Shown: positions 17,412 through 26,820 of the stretch, piece by piece
Position numbering within the stretch: position 1 is the first letter of the stretch
How the letters are laid out: every line of letters starts with the position of its first letter
Assembly: GCA_024235255.1 (NCBI GenBank)
Contig: JACKMT010000002.1
Location: 186,001 to 250,000, forward strand
DNA: 64,000 nt
Direction of reading: 5' to 3'
Source: Chromatiaceae bacterium
Lineage (GTDB): Bacteria > Pseudomonadota > Gammaproteobacteria > Chromatiales > Chromatiaceae
Notes under the pieces: model-generated
Databases searched by the model: none
What the model saw: only the letters and a program-made list of their open reading frames with translations
What the model was told of the DNA's origin: nothing
Program-made: the position numbers and the translations under genes

Positions 17412-18473
17412 TCAGTACTCCAACGGCAGAGGGACACGCCGCCCATCGCGCGCCGAGATATAAGCCGCAATCAGCATCTCCAGAGACCTCAATCCCTCGC
17501 GACCGTCAGTTTCCGGTTCGGACTCTCCCCGCAATGTACTGATAACATTTTCGTAGTAGAGCGGGTGGCCGAATCCGTATACCGAGCTGGTTTCATAACT
17601 GGCGTTTTTTACCGTTCCGTCATCAGCATGCGCCTCCGCGAACTCCCAATGTTGAATCTCGTTTACCGCTACTCCGCCCACTTTGGCTGTACCATTTTCG
17701 CCGAGGATTGTAATGGAACCTTCGAGATTTTTCGGGTAGGTGAGCATAGTGACATTGACAGATCCCATGGCGCCTGACCGCCAGCGGACACTCATGGTTG
17801 CAGTGTCCTCGACCTCGATATCCCGACCCAGAGTTCCGGTATACGCCTGCACACTTTCCACTGGGCCAATCAGCCAATCCAACAGATCTATATAGTGGCT
17901 TGCTTGGTTCATCAAGGCGCCGCCGTCAAATTCCCAGGTTCCGCGCCATGCGTCCGTGTCATAATAACTCTGAGGACGGGTCCAGAATACATTAATCACA
18001 ACCATGTGAATCCTACCGAAGCGCCTCTTTTCGATCGCTCGTTTCAGCATCTGCAGCGTAGCGTTTCTGCGATTCTGCTTGACAACAAACAGCCGCACAC
18101 CCGCCTCGTCACAAGCATCGACCATGCGCAGGCCATCTTTCCATCGAGTTGCCATTGGCTTTTCTGTCACTACATGGTGACCCGCTTGCGCAATCTGAAC
18201 CGTTTGATCCGGGTGCAAGCCGGAAGGAGTGGTCAAAACATACAGATCAGCATCAGAAGTGGCCAGTACGTCAGACAGATGTTCGAAACCCTGCACACCG
18301 GTCACCTCGACAGCGCTCTGCAGGCGCTTTGCATCGGTATCGCAGACCGCTACCAATTCGATTCGTTCTTTATGCTTATCTAACGCATCAAAATGCTTGC
18401 CGGATATACGCCCACATCCGATTAGCGCAACACGAATCTTCCTGTCTGTTATTGGCTCGTATGTGTGAAACAT
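17412..18473 (-). CDS. wbpB: WbpB-type UDP-GlcNAcA 3-dehydrogenase (Gfo/Idh/MocA family)
   Basis: A 353-residue Gfo/Idh/MocA oxidoreductase with the Rossmann motif RVALIGCGRISGKHFDAL (about residues 14-31) and the catalytic EKPMATRW segment near residue 100. WbpB oxidises C3 of UDP-GlcNAc-uronate with NAD, feeding WbpE. It is the first gene of a three-gene set (wbpB, wbpD, wbpE). The enzyme that makes the uronate, WbpA, is not in the window; the dehydrogenase at 19889-21229 is of the UDP-glucose type. Confidence 0.9.
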   Translation of the reverse strand: MFHTYEPITDRKIRVALIGCGRISGKHFDALDKHKERIELVAVCDTDAKRLQSAVEVTGVQGFEHLSDVLATSDADLYVLTTPSGLHPDQTVQIAQAGHHVVTEKPMATRWKDGLRMVDACDEAGVRLFVVKQNRRNATLQMLKRAIEKRRFGRIHMVVINVFWTRPQSYYDTDAWRGTWEFDGGALMNQASHYIDLLDWLIGPVESVQAYTGTLGRDIEVEDTATMSVRWRSGAMGSVNVTMLTYPKNLEGSITILGENGTAKVGGVAVNEIQHWEFAEAHADDGTVKNASYETSSVYGFGHPLYYENVISTLRGESEPETDGREGLRSLEMLIAAYISARDGRRVPLPLEY

Positions 18474-18827
18474 GTGAATCTACCTGAGTGTTGGTGAAAT
18501 CTTCATTGACCAGAAGCCAATGACACAATGATACGGTTAAACAGGGGGCTTTACTGTCCCCTACCGGGGACCCACATTACACAAATGACTTTGTACATTA
18601 GAGGGGGAGGCTGCCCTTGCATGCCGAATTGCACAACTGCGATGAAATCAATTTTATCCCTGTAGAGCCGCGACACACCCGCCATTATACGAGATTTCTT
18701 TAACCTGGCTATTTATCTTGTTATCTCGGCTTCGCCACCAATCGAACCAAGATGCCTCGCCGACCAAACAGAGAACACTATTAAGCGTATGCAATGGACC
18801 TACTTGTGGGTTAGTTTTTTTAATATA
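18474..18827. other. 354-bp gap between wbpB and the WbpP-type epimerase gene
   Basis: No convincing gene lies here. It must contain the promoter or read-through zone for wbpB, read on the minus strand. The only clear structure is a perfect small hairpin, GTCCCC-TACC-GGGGAC, at 18556-18571, with no U-run on either side, so it is not a standard intrinsic terminator. A G+C-rich to A+T-rich transition begins near here. Confidence 0.5.
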
Positions 18828-19868
18828 TCAAACAACTTGGCTCAGTGCCCCTACATACCAATCCATCGCCTCGTCCAAACCCTGGTCGATGCTATGGCTG
18901 GGGTGATAGCCGAGCAACCGCTCCGCCTTGCTGATATCGGCTTGCGAGTGGCGCACGTCGCCCGGCCGAAAGTCACGATGCTGTGGTCGCACCGGTCTGA
19001 GTGTCGGCATGCGCTCGATCAGCCGCGTCTGAATCATCTCGAACAGTCGATTCAGGCTGGTGCGGTCGTTCAGCGCGACGTTGTAGACCTGATCCAAAGC
19101 CTCCTCAGATTCGGTCAGCGCCGCCAGCAGATTGATCTGCACCGTGTTTTCGATGTAACAGAAGTCGCGACTGGTCTCGCCGTCGCCGTTAATGAACACC
19201 TGTTCGCCCGCGATCAGGCTGGCAACCCATTTCGGGATCACCGCGGCATAGGCGCCATTCGGGTCCTGGCGTTTGCCGAATATGTTGAAGTAGCGCAGAC
19301 CAACGCTCTTGAACCCGTAGCTGCGTGCGAACACGCCGGCATAGAGCTCATTAACCACCTTGGTCACTGCATAGGGACTGAGCGGAGTACCGATCTTCTC
19401 CTCCACCTTCGGCAGAGCGGGGTGGTCGCCATAGGTGGAGCTGGAGGCGGCATAGACAAATCTGCGTACTCCGGCATCCCTGGCTGCCACCAGCATGTTC
19501 AGAAAGCCGTCGATATTGGCCCGATTGGTGCGCAACGGATCCTCGATCGAGCGCGGCACCGAACCCAACGCCGCCTGATGCAGTACGAAGTCGACGCCGG
19601 CACAAGCCGTTCGGCAGATATCCGGATCACAGATATCCCCTTCGATGAAGCGAAAGTCGGCATCTCCAGGCAGGCAGCCGGCGTCACGCAGCGCCTGCTC
19701 CAGATTGTGCCGGTAGCCGGTGGCGAAGTTATCCAGCCCGACCACCTTCTGCTTCATTCTGAGCAGCGCCTCGAGCAGATTCGAACCGATAAAACCCGCC
19801 ACGCCGGTAACCAGCCAGGTGTAGCTATGGCTCCCGAGATGCCGCCTGATCTCATCGTATCTGGTCAT
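18828..19868 (-). CDS. wbpP: WbpP/TviC-type UDP-N-acetylglucosamine 4-epimerase
   Basis: A 346-residue extended short-chain dehydrogenase. The NAD loop is LVTGVAGFIGSNLLEALL (about residues 19-36), the catalytic Ser region YAASSSTYGDHP, and the YxxxK pair is in LSPYAVTKVVNELY. The N-terminal extension MTRYDEIRRHLGSHSYTWLV is typical of WbpP. It interconverts UDP-GlcNAc and UDP-GalNAc, or their uronates. It starts 20 bp after the ugd stop, so the two form an operon supplying nucleotide sugars to the polysaccharide. Confidence 0.9.
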   Translation of the reverse strand: MTRYDEIRRHLGSHSYTWLVTGVAGFIGSNLLEALLRMKQKVVGLDNFATGYRHNLEQALRDAGCLPGDADFRFIEGDICDPDICRTACAGVDFVLHQAALGSVPRSIEDPLRTNRANIDGFLNMLVAARDAGVRRFVYAASSSTYGDHPALPKVEEKIGTPLSPYAVTKVVNELYAGVFARSYGFKSVGLRYFNIFGKRQDPNGAYAAVIPKWVASLIAGEQVFINGDGETSRDFCYIENTVQINLLAALTESEEALDQVYNVALNDRTSLNRLFEMIQTRLIERMPTLRPVRPQHRDFRPGDVRHSQADISKAERLLGYHPSHSIDQGLDEAMDWYVGALSQVV

Positions 19869-19888
19869 AACTTATAGATTCCAAGCAG

Positions 19889-21229
19889 CTACTTTGCGTC
19901 GATTATACCCCGGCCAACGCCGTAATAGCTGAAGCCGCGGCTCTTCAGATAAGCGGGGTCGTAGATGTTGCGGCCGTCGAAAATAACCGGACTGGAGAGC
20001 TGCTCAGCGATAGTGTCGAAGTTGGGGCTGCGGAACAGCTTCCACTCGGTAGCAACCACCAGTGCATCGGCTCCCTTGAGCGCCGCCTCCGGCGAGTCGC
20101 ACAGCAGCAGATCATCGCGCTCTCCATAGATCCGCGTCGTCTCCTCCTTGGCTTCTGGATCGTAAGCCTGCACACGCGCTCCGGCACGCCACAACGCCTC
20201 CATCAGCACCCGACTCGGAGCTTCGCGCATGTCGTCGGTATTGGGCTTGAACGCCAATCCCCAGAGGGCGAACACCTTGCCGCGCAGATCGCCGCCGAAA
20301 TGACGTTCAATCTTGTGGAACAGCACCTCCTTCTGCCGGTAGTTGACCTGCTCCACCGCATGCAGGATCTCGGCCTGATAGCCGAGACTTCTGGCGGAAC
20401 GCTCCAGCGCCTGCACATCCTTGGGAAAGCAGGAGCCACCGTAACCTATACCAGGGTAGATGAAGCTGTAGCCGATGCGCGGATCCGAGCCTATGCCGAT
20501 TCTGACCTGCTCGATATCGGCGCCGACCCGTTCGGCGATATTGGCCAGCTCGTTCATGAAGCTGATCTTGGTGGCCAACATCGCATTGGCCGCGTACTTG
20601 GTCAATTCAGCAGAGCGGATATCCATCGCGATCACCCGCTCGTGATTGCGGTTGAAGGGCGCATAGAGTGCGCGTAGCAGCTCGGTGGTGCGCGGATTGT
20701 CGGTGCCGATGATGATGCGGTCCGGCTTCATGAAATCGTCGATCGCATCACCCTCCTTGAGAAACTCGGGATTGGAGACGACATCAAACTCGAGCGCCGC
20801 TGCGCCGCGTGCCGCGAGCACCTCGCCGACACGCGCGCGCACCTTGTCGGCGGTGCCGACCGGCACCGTCGACTTGTCGACAATCACCTTGTATCCGGTC
20901 ATGTGCTCACCGATACTTGCTGCCACGGCAAGCACATATTGCAGATCGGCGGAACCATCCTCATCCGGCGGCGTACCCACGGCGATAAACTGAAACAGCC
21001 CGTGCTCCACCCCCATCGCCACATCGCTGGTAAAGGTGAGGCGCCCAGATTTCTGGTTATTGCGCACGAGCTGATCCAGGCCGGGCTCGTAAATGGGCAC
21101 TTCGCCGCGGTTGAGCAGCTCGATTTTATTGCGGTCGATGTCCACACAGACCACCTCGTTTCCCACATCAGCCAAGCAGGCCCCGGATACCAGACCTACA
21201 TACCCAGACCCGAATATTGTTACTTTCAT
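19889..21229 (-). CDS. ugd: UDP-glucose 6-dehydrogenase
   Basis: A 446-residue nucleotide-sugar dehydrogenase with the NAD motif MKVTIFGSGYVGLVSGACLA and the catalytic cysteine in GIGYGGSCFPKDVQAL. It oxidises UDP-glucose to UDP-glucuronate using two NAD. The VGLVSG signature assigns it to the UDP-glucose branch rather than the WbpA/UDP-GlcNAc branch, which begins differently (GLGYIGLP). UDP-glucuronate may itself be a building block, giving a uronic-acid polymer together with amino sugars. Confidence 0.93.
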   Translation of the reverse strand: MKVTIFGSGYVGLVSGACLADVGNEVVCVDIDRNKIELLNRGEVPIYEPGLDQLVRNNQKSGRLTFTSDVAMGVEHGLFQFIAVGTPPDEDGSADLQYVLAVAASIGEHMTGYKVIVDKSTVPVGTADKVRARVGEVLAARGAAALEFDVVSNPEFLKEGDAIDDFMKPDRIIIGTDNPRTTELLRALYAPFNRNHERVIAMDIRSAELTKYAANAMLATKISFMNELANIAERVGADIEQVRIGIGSDPRIGYSFIYPGIGYGGSCFPKDVQALERSARSLGYQAEILHAVEQVNYRQKEVLFHKIERHFGGDLRGKVFALWGLAFKPNTDDMREAPSRVLMEALWRAGARVQAYDPEAKEETTRIYGERDDLLLCDSPEAALKGADALVVATEWKLFRSPNFDTIAEQLSSPVIFDGRNIYDPAYLKSRGFSYYGVGRGIIDAK

Positions 21230-21420
21230 AGCATGTCCAGAGTGAATGTCGCGAAAAGATAATAAAGATTAAGATGAGTCATCGGCAGGGGCGCGCGAAT
21301 GTTAACACAGCCGTATAGAGCTCCATAAGGCTGTCGACTAACGCAATAGCTTCACCTTGCATCAGTGGAAGCTGAGGCCGTGATGTTACGACTTCGTCGA
21401 CAATTTTTTCGACGCTTCGC

Positions 21421-23163
21421 TCATCCCGGAACTGCATCGCCGAACTGGTGCCGACAAAGTTCGGTGTATTCACCGTCAAGGCTTATCAATTCCTCATGCT
21501 TTCCACGCTCAACGATCCGGCCCTCCTTTATGACCAGTATCCGGTCAGCGTGCTTTACCGTGGAGAGGCGGTGCGCGATGACCAGCGTGGTCCGGTTTGC
21601 CGTGAGCCGTGCCAACGCGTCCTGCACCATGCGCTCGGATTCCGTATCCAGCGCCGATGTGGCCTCGTCGAGCAGCAGCACCGGCGCATCCTTGATCAGT
21701 GCACGGGCAATAGCCAGCCGCTGGCGCTGCCCGCCGGAAAGCCGCACGCCATCCTCGCCGATGCGGCTGTCGAATCCCTCCGGAAGACGCAGGATGAATT
21801 CAAGCGCATTCGCATCTAGAGCCGCCTGTTCTATCTCCCGCTGCGTCACCTCGCGACCGGCGCCATAAGCGATATTGGCTGCGACGGTATCGTCGAACAG
21901 AACCGATTCCTGTCCTACCAAAGAGAGATTGGCGCGCAGCGAGTCCAGCGACAGCTGCTCGATATTCACCCCATCCAGCTCTATCGTGCCGCCGGTGGGG
22001 CTGTAGAATCTGGGTATCAGCGCGACCACGGTGGTTTTGCCGCCGCCTGACCGCCCCACCAGCGCGACGGTTTCACCGGGAGCAGCTTCGAAACTGACAT
22101 TTTTCAGCGCATCGCGTTTCGCCAACGGATAGCGGAATCCCACATTGCGAAACCTGAGCCGGCCCTGCACCTCTTTCAGTTGGCCCGTACCTGTATCCCG
22201 CTCCGCCTGCTGGTCGATCAGATCGAATACGCTTTCCGCCGCTGCGAGCCCTTTCTGCAGCGCTTCGTTAATGCTGGTGAGCCGTTTTATCGGGCTGAAA
22301 ATCAAACCGACCGCCGCCATCAGCGAGACGAAGCCCCCCACGGTCAACTCTCCTGCCACCGTTTCGTGGGTGCCGACGTAGATCAAAATTGCCATCATCA
22401 ACGCACCAGCCAACTCGACCGCCGGTTCGTGCGCCATGCCCGCAACCTTGGTTTTCAGATTGTACCGCCGCACCCAGTTGGCAAGGCGGTCGAAACGGCG
22501 CTGTTCGTACGCCTTGCCGTCGAATACTTTGATTACCTTGTGCCCACGCACCCCCTCTTCCAGCACGTGCGTCATATCGCCCATCGCCTCCTGCAGACTG
22601 CGGCTGATGCGGCGCAGCCGCTTTGCCAGCAACCTGACGATCAGCGCGATCACCGGCAGCAGCACGAACATAATCAACGTCAGCAGCCAGTTCAGGTAGA
22701 ACATGTAGGCGAGCAGGCCGGCAACGATAATGGTGTCTTTCACCAGCACGGTAAGCACCTTGGTCGATGCCTGAGTCACCTGATTGACATTAAACGTGAC
22801 CCTGGCGATAAGGTTGCCGGTGGAATGAGCATCGAAAAAGGCCGTGGGCAGGGTCAGGATGCGTTCGAACATCTGCCGGCGCAGATCCAGCACCACCTTT
22901 CCCGCCACCCACTCGAAAGCCACACCACTGAGAAAATTCATGCTGCCCCGAATCAAAAATAGGCCGATCAGCAATAGCGGGGTCCAGCGCACCACATCCG
23001 GATCCTTCTCCACGAACGTACCGTCCAGCATCGGTTTCAGCAGCGCAGGAATTGCCGGCTCGGTCGCGGCAAGCACCACCATCGCGACCAGTGCAACGCC
23101 GAACTGCCGCCAATAGGGTTTGACGTAGGCGAGCAGGCGTAGATAGAGCTCCCGTCCGGTCAT
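21421..23163 (-). CDS. msbA: Lipid A exporter, ABC transporter MsbA
   Basis: A 580-residue half-transporter. A six-helix permease domain fills residues 1 to about 320; a nucleotide-binding domain follows with Walker A VGRSGGGKTTVV, signature LSGGQRQRLAIARAL and Walker B VLLLDEATSALDTES. MsbA flips core-lipid A across the inner membrane as a homodimer. Its ATG overlaps the hldE stop by 4 bp (ATGA). The hldE-msbA adjacency and the LPS genes around it support MsbA over other type-I exporters. Confidence 0.95.
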   Translation of the reverse strand: MTGRELYLRLLAYVKPYWRQFGVALVAMVVLAATEPAIPALLKPMLDGTFVEKDPDVVRWTPLLLIGLFLIRGSMNFLSGVAFEWVAGKVVLDLRRQMFERILTLPTAFFDAHSTGNLIARVTFNVNQVTQASTKVLTVLVKDTIIVAGLLAYMFYLNWLLTLIMFVLLPVIALIVRLLAKRLRRISRSLQEAMGDMTHVLEEGVRGHKVIKVFDGKAYEQRRFDRLANWVRRYNLKTKVAGMAHEPAVELAGALMMAILIYVGTHETVAGELTVGGFVSLMAAVGLIFSPIKRLTSINEALQKGLAAAESVFDLIDQQAERDTGTGQLKEVQGRLRFRNVGFRYPLAKRDALKNVSFEAAPGETVALVGRSGGGKTTVVALIPRFYSPTGGTIELDGVNIEQLSLDSLRANLSLVGQESVLFDDTVAANIAYGAGREVTQREIEQAALDANALEFILRLPEGFDSRIGEDGVRLSGGQRQRLAIARALIKDAPVLLLDEATSALDTESERMVQDALARLTANRTTLVIAHRLSTVKHADRILVIKEGRIVERGKHEELISLDGEYTELCRHQFGDAVPG

Positions 23164-24593
23164 TGCGCCTCTTGTTCCCGCCGAATGCTCTCCAGTATGC
23201 GGCTGGTCGACCGGCCATCCAGGTAGGAGAGGACCCGCACTTCGCCGCCGTTGGCAGTGACGCAGTCGTAGCCGGCGATCTGATCGGGCCGGTAATCGCC
23301 CCCCTTCACCAACAGATCAGGTTTCACCTCGCAGATCAACCGTTCAGGGGTATCCCCGGAGAACGGGACCACCCAATCCACCGAAGCCAAGCCTGCCAGT
23401 ACAGCCATACGTTGCGGCAAAGCATTTATGGGGCGCCTTTCGCCCTTAAGACGGCGAACCGAAGCGTCATCGTTGACCGCCACCAGCAGACGATCACCCA
23501 ACTTGCGCGCCTCCTGCAGGTAGGCGACGTGTCCTTCATGCAGAATATCGAAGCAGCCGTTGGTCATCACGATGCGTTCGCCGCCGCTCCTCGCCTCCTC
23601 CAGCAACAGCATCAGCTGTTCGCGCGTGACCACCGGGCTCCAGTTCTCCTGATGGCGCAGCGCACTGCGCAGTTCGGCCGGCGTTACATTGCCTGCTCCC
23701 AGCTTGGCCACCACCAGTCCGGCGGCCATATTTGCCAGCCCGGCAGCGTCCACTACCGTCAATCCCGCCGCAATCCCGGCTGCCAGCACCGCGATGACGG
23801 TATCGCCCGCTCCGGTGACATCGAACACTTCGCGCGCGCGCGTCGGCAGATGAAGCGCTTCCGCGTCCCTGGCCAACAAAAGCATGCCGCGCTCACCCAG
23901 CGTGATCAGCAATGCCTCCAGTTGCAGATGGTTGCGCAGCTGCTCGCCGCGTTCCGCCAGCACCCGGTCGGAGGCGCAACGCCCCGCAATCGATTCGAAT
24001 TCAGCCAGATTCGGAGTCAACAGCGTAGCACCCGAGTAGCGCTCGAAATCGCTGCCCTTGGGGTCGACCAGGACGGGAATCCGCGCGGCACGCGCGGCTG
24101 CGATCAACGCCTGAGGATGCTGCAGCGTCCCCTTGGCATAATCTGACAGAATCAGCGCCTGACTCTGTTTAATTGCCGCTACGCAGCGCGCTTGCATGTC
24201 GGAGATGTCGACTGACCCAAGACTCTGCTCGAAGTCCAACCGCAGCAGCTGCTGATGGCGGCTGATCACCCGAAGTTTGGTAATGGTCGGCACCGCTGCC
24301 GTGCGCTGCAACAGAGACTCGATACCCCGCTCGTCGAGAAACCGCTGCAGGGTAACGCCGGCGGCGTCATCGCCCACAACACCGGCCAGGCAAACCCGGG
24401 CACCAAGGCTGCTCAGATTGAGCGCAACGTTAGCCGCACCGCCCGGCCGCTCCTCGGTCTGCTCGACCCGCACCACCGGTACCGGGGCCTCGGGTGAAAT
24501 TCTGGCGGTGGGCCCCTGCCAATAGCGATCCAACATCAGGTCGCCGACGACCAGCACGCGCCCTGTTGAGAAATCCGGGAGTTGGATTTGCAT
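23160..24593 (-). CDS. hldE: HldE, bifunctional heptose-7-phosphate kinase / heptose-1-phosphate adenylyltransferase
   Basis: A 477-residue two-domain enzyme. Residues 1 to about 318 are a PfkB/ribokinase-type kinase (VGDLMLDRYWQG at the start, VTGAGDTVIAVLAAG for the catalytic aspartate). Residues about 340-477 are a nucleotidyltransferase with TNGCFDILHEGHVAYLQEA, including the HxGH motif. It makes ADP-D-glycero-beta-D-manno-heptose for the LPS inner core, so this organism makes a heptose-containing core. It is divergent from lpxL, with 74 bp between their starts. Confidence 0.96.
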   Translation of the reverse strand: MQIQLPDFSTGRVLVVGDLMLDRYWQGPTARISPEAPVPVVRVEQTEERPGGAANVALNLSSLGARVCLAGVVGDDAAGVTLQRFLDERGIESLLQRTAAVPTITKLRVISRHQQLLRLDFEQSLGSVDISDMQARCVAAIKQSQALILSDYAKGTLQHPQALIAAARAARIPVLVDPKGSDFERYSGATLLTPNLAEFESIAGRCASDRVLAERGEQLRNHLQLEALLITLGERGMLLLARDAEALHLPTRAREVFDVTGAGDTVIAVLAAGIAAGLTVVDAAGLANMAAGLVVAKLGAGNVTPAELRSALRHQENWSPVVTREQLMLLLEEARSGGERIVMTNGCFDILHEGHVAYLQEARKLGDRLLVAVNDDASVRRLKGERRPINALPQRMAVLAGLASVDWVVPFSGDTPERLICEVKPDLLVKGGDYRPDQIAGYDCVTANGGEVRVLSYLDGRSTSRILESIRREQEAQ

Positions 24594-24667
24594 ACGCTTG
24601 GGTTTTCGCCTTGACTGGTAAACCGCTTATAATAATTATTTAACCCTGTTGGGGACAAGCCAAAACT

Positions 24668-25618
24668 TTGCATCCCCCTTTCTCGACGATGGCCGAAAAA
24701 TCCCGCACCGCGCTCTATTCACCGCTCTACTGGCCAACCTGGATCGCACTGGCGCTGCTGTGGATTATTGCCAAGCTGGCGCCCTATTCAATGGTCCTGG
24801 CGCTGGGGAGAATGATCGGGCGAGGCACCTATCTACTAGCCGGACGGCGCAGACATATCGCCAAAGTAAATATTGCGATCTGCTTTCCCGAGCTCACGCA
24901 AGCGCAGCAGCAGCGGCTGGTGCAGGAGAATTTCGAAGCCGCCGGTATCAGCTTGCTCATGCTGGGATTCAGTTGGTGGGCCAGCGATAAAAAGCTGCAA
25001 CCGCTGATGCATTATGAAGGCGTGGAAAATCTGGAAAAGGCGCTCACAGCAGGCTACGGAGTCATCCTGGTTGGCGCCCATTTTGTCGACCTGGACTTCC
25101 CCGGCCGGCTGCTGGGCCAGCATTATCCCTTCGCGGTAACCTATCGGCAGCATGAAAATCCGGTTATTGAATGGGCATTTCAGCGCAACCGGGAGAAACG
25201 CTTCTCCCAGGCCATCCCCAGAGGCGATTTCCGCGCGGTGCTGCGAACTTTGAAAAAAAACGGCATCGTCTGGCTGGCTACGGATCAGGCAAAGAAAGGG
25301 AAACACACCACAATGGCGCCTTTTTTCGGCGTTCCGGCATCGACCAGCACCGTCATTTCAAGAGTCGCCGCCATCAGCGGCGCGCCTGTCATGCTGGCAT
25401 ATGGCTATCGGCTCTCCGGTAAAACGGGGTATATCCTGAAGATAGCCGCACCAATCGACGCCTTTCCCGGAACGAGTGTGGAATCGGATACCGCCAGAAT
25501 TAATCTGGCCGTTGAGCAGGTAGTACGGGAGGCGCCCGCCCAGTATCTCTGGATGCACCGCCGGTTCAAGAAACGGGCCGGGTTGCCGGACCCTTACAAC
25601 ACAATAGAGGCAGACTGA
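24668..25618 (+). CDS. lpxL: Lipid A late acyltransferase LpxL/HtrB
   Basis: A membrane acyltransferase of about 309-316 residues. One N-terminal hydrophobic helix (WIALALLWIIAKLAPYSMVL) is followed by the catalytic HxxxxD motif in VGAHFVDLDFPG and the conserved YRQHENPVIEW segment. It adds a secondary acyl chain to Kdo2-lipid IVA. The start is uncertain: the frame opens at a TTG (24668), while the first ATG is at 24689 (MAEKSRTALYSPLYW), which lines up better with E. coli LpxL; neither has a strong Shine-Dalgarno sequence. Confidence 0.92.
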   Translation: MHPPFSTMAEKSRTALYSPLYWPTWIALALLWIIAKLAPYSMVLALGRMIGRGTYLLAGRRRHIAKVNIAICFPELTQAQQQRLVQENFEAAGISLLMLGFSWWASDKKLQPLMHYEGVENLEKALTAGYGVILVGAHFVDLDFPGRLLGQHYPFAVTYRQHENPVIEWAFQRNREKRFSQAIPRGDFRAVLRTLKKNGIVWLATDQAKKGKHTTMAPFFGVPASTSTVISRVAAISGAPVMLAYGYRLSGKTGYILKIAAPIDAFPGTSVESDTARINLAVEQVVREAPAQYLWMHRRFKKRAGLPDPYNTIEAD

Positions 25619-25734
25619 TTCTATAACACTGCTTTTGCTGTAGCGCTCCCCATATCAAGACTCTATCTCTCAGTCTTCGCAGCGATGGATCCTCAGCCTC
25701 ACATGGCACCATTATTTATCGGTGTTCACCGACA

Positions 25735-26820
25735 TCAAGTCACCAGACTTCGATAAACGGCAAGATTCCCCTCGACCATCGCATCAATCGAGAACTCGTC
25801 TTCAACCAGATGTTTACCCGCAGCCCCCATCTGCCGCGCCAGATCCGGATCCGACAACAGCCTGGTAACAGCCGCCGCCAATGCCCGGCTGTCCCCCCCC
25901 GGAACCAGTAACCCGTTGACACCATCCCGCACCGCTTCGGGCACTCCCCCCGCATCCACGGCAACGATCGGCACGCCGGCCGCGGCAGCCTGCAACAGGG
26001 AGACGCCAAGCCCCTCCATCAACGCCGGATGGATAAGCAGATCCAGACATGGAAAAATCCGCTCCAGGTCATCCCGAAAGCCGCCCATGATTACCTTTCC
26101 GGAGAGGCCCAGGTCACTGATCTGAGACCGGATATCGGTTTCCGACGACCCCTTGCCCAACACCAGCAGACGCAGACCGGGAAATGAGTCCAGCAATACC
26201 GGCAATGCCTGCAGCAGAAACCTGTGCCCCTTGCGTGGAATAAGCTGAGCGACAACCGCAACCACCAGGCTGTCCCGATCCAGCTGAAACTGCCCGTTCA
26301 ACCAATTCCGGTCGCACTGCTGCCCGGCGTACAGCCGCGTATCCACCGCACTGTGGACGCAAACCACGCACCCGGGCGGCAAACCCTCGGACAACAACAC
26401 CCGGCGAATCCCTTCCGAGATGGTGATTACCCGGTCGAACAACCGGTACTTCAGGCCGACCCACCAGCGCGGTTCGGGATTGTCCACCCGGCGCGAGACA
26501 ACCGTCTTCACACCGGCCCAGCGCGCCGCCAATCCACCCAACAGATCGGCGCCGCGGCGGCTGTGCAAGTGGACGATGTCGGGAGATTCGCTGGAGAGAA
26601 TCTTTTTCAGGCGCGGGATCAACGCAATATCCAGATCCCCCCTCATTGGGAGCCGGTAGCACTTTATCCGGCTATCTGAGAGTGCATCGGCCAGTGCGCT
26701 CTCCTCAGCTACGACCAACAGATTTTCCACCCCCCGCGTTTGCAGGCCTTCGAGCAGGTAACGCACCTGGAGTGCTCCGCCGTACAGGTTTTTGCCCGCT
26801 TCCACATGCACCACCTTCAT
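25735..26820 (-). CDS. Glycosyltransferase family 4 (LPS core)
   Basis: A 361-residue GT-B enzyme starting MKVVHVEAGKNLYGGALQVR. The start at 26820 is set by an ATGA overlap with the upstream GT9 stop; the frame runs 26 codons further up but those residues do not fit the family. The donor domain contains VVAQLIPRKGHRFLLQALPV and the acceptor-retaining pattern HPALMEGLGVSLLQAAAAGV with the GT4 Glu pair. It probably adds a sugar to the LPS core after the heptosyltransferase-type enzyme with which it is coupled. Confidence 0.88.
   Translation of the reverse strand: MKVVHVEAGKNLYGGALQVRYLLEGLQTRGVENLLVVAEESALADALSDSRIKCYRLPMRGDLDIALIPRLKKILSSESPDIVHLHSRRGADLLGGLAARWAGVKTVVSRRVDNPEPRWWVGLKYRLFDRVITISEGIRRVLLSEGLPPGCVVCVHSAVDTRLYAGQQCDRNWLNGQFQLDRDSLVVAVVAQLIPRKGHRFLLQALPVLLDSFPGLRLLVLGKGSSETDIRSQISDLGLSGKVIMGGFRDDLERIFPCLDLLIHPALMEGLGVSLLQAAAAGVPIVAVDAGGVPEAVRDGVNGLLVPGGDSRALAAAVTRLLSDPDLARQMGAAGKHLVEDEFSIDAMVEGNLAVYRSLVT

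Noticed and set aside
18556..18571. Hairpin considered as a JUMPstart/ops element or terminator
   Set aside because: It lacks the GGCGGTAGNNTG ops sequence and has no U-run.
18789..19877. Long plus-strand frame antisense to the epimerase gene
   Set aside because: The minus strand carries a complete WbpP-like protein with catalytic residues; the plus frame is a codon-bias shadow.
19889..21229. Assigning this dehydrogenase as WbpA (UDP-GlcNAc 6-dehydrogenase)
   Set aside because: The N-terminal motif GSGYVGLVSGACLA fits UDP-glucose dehydrogenases; WbpA-type enzymes begin with a GYIGLP-like motif.
21279..21479. Small minus-strand frame after msbA
   Set aside because: It overlaps the 3' end of msbA in another frame and lacks a start signal.
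25619..25734. Possible terminator between lpxL and the convergent GT4 gene
   Set aside because: Only a tiny CGGTG/CACCG palindrome is visible, with no U-run.
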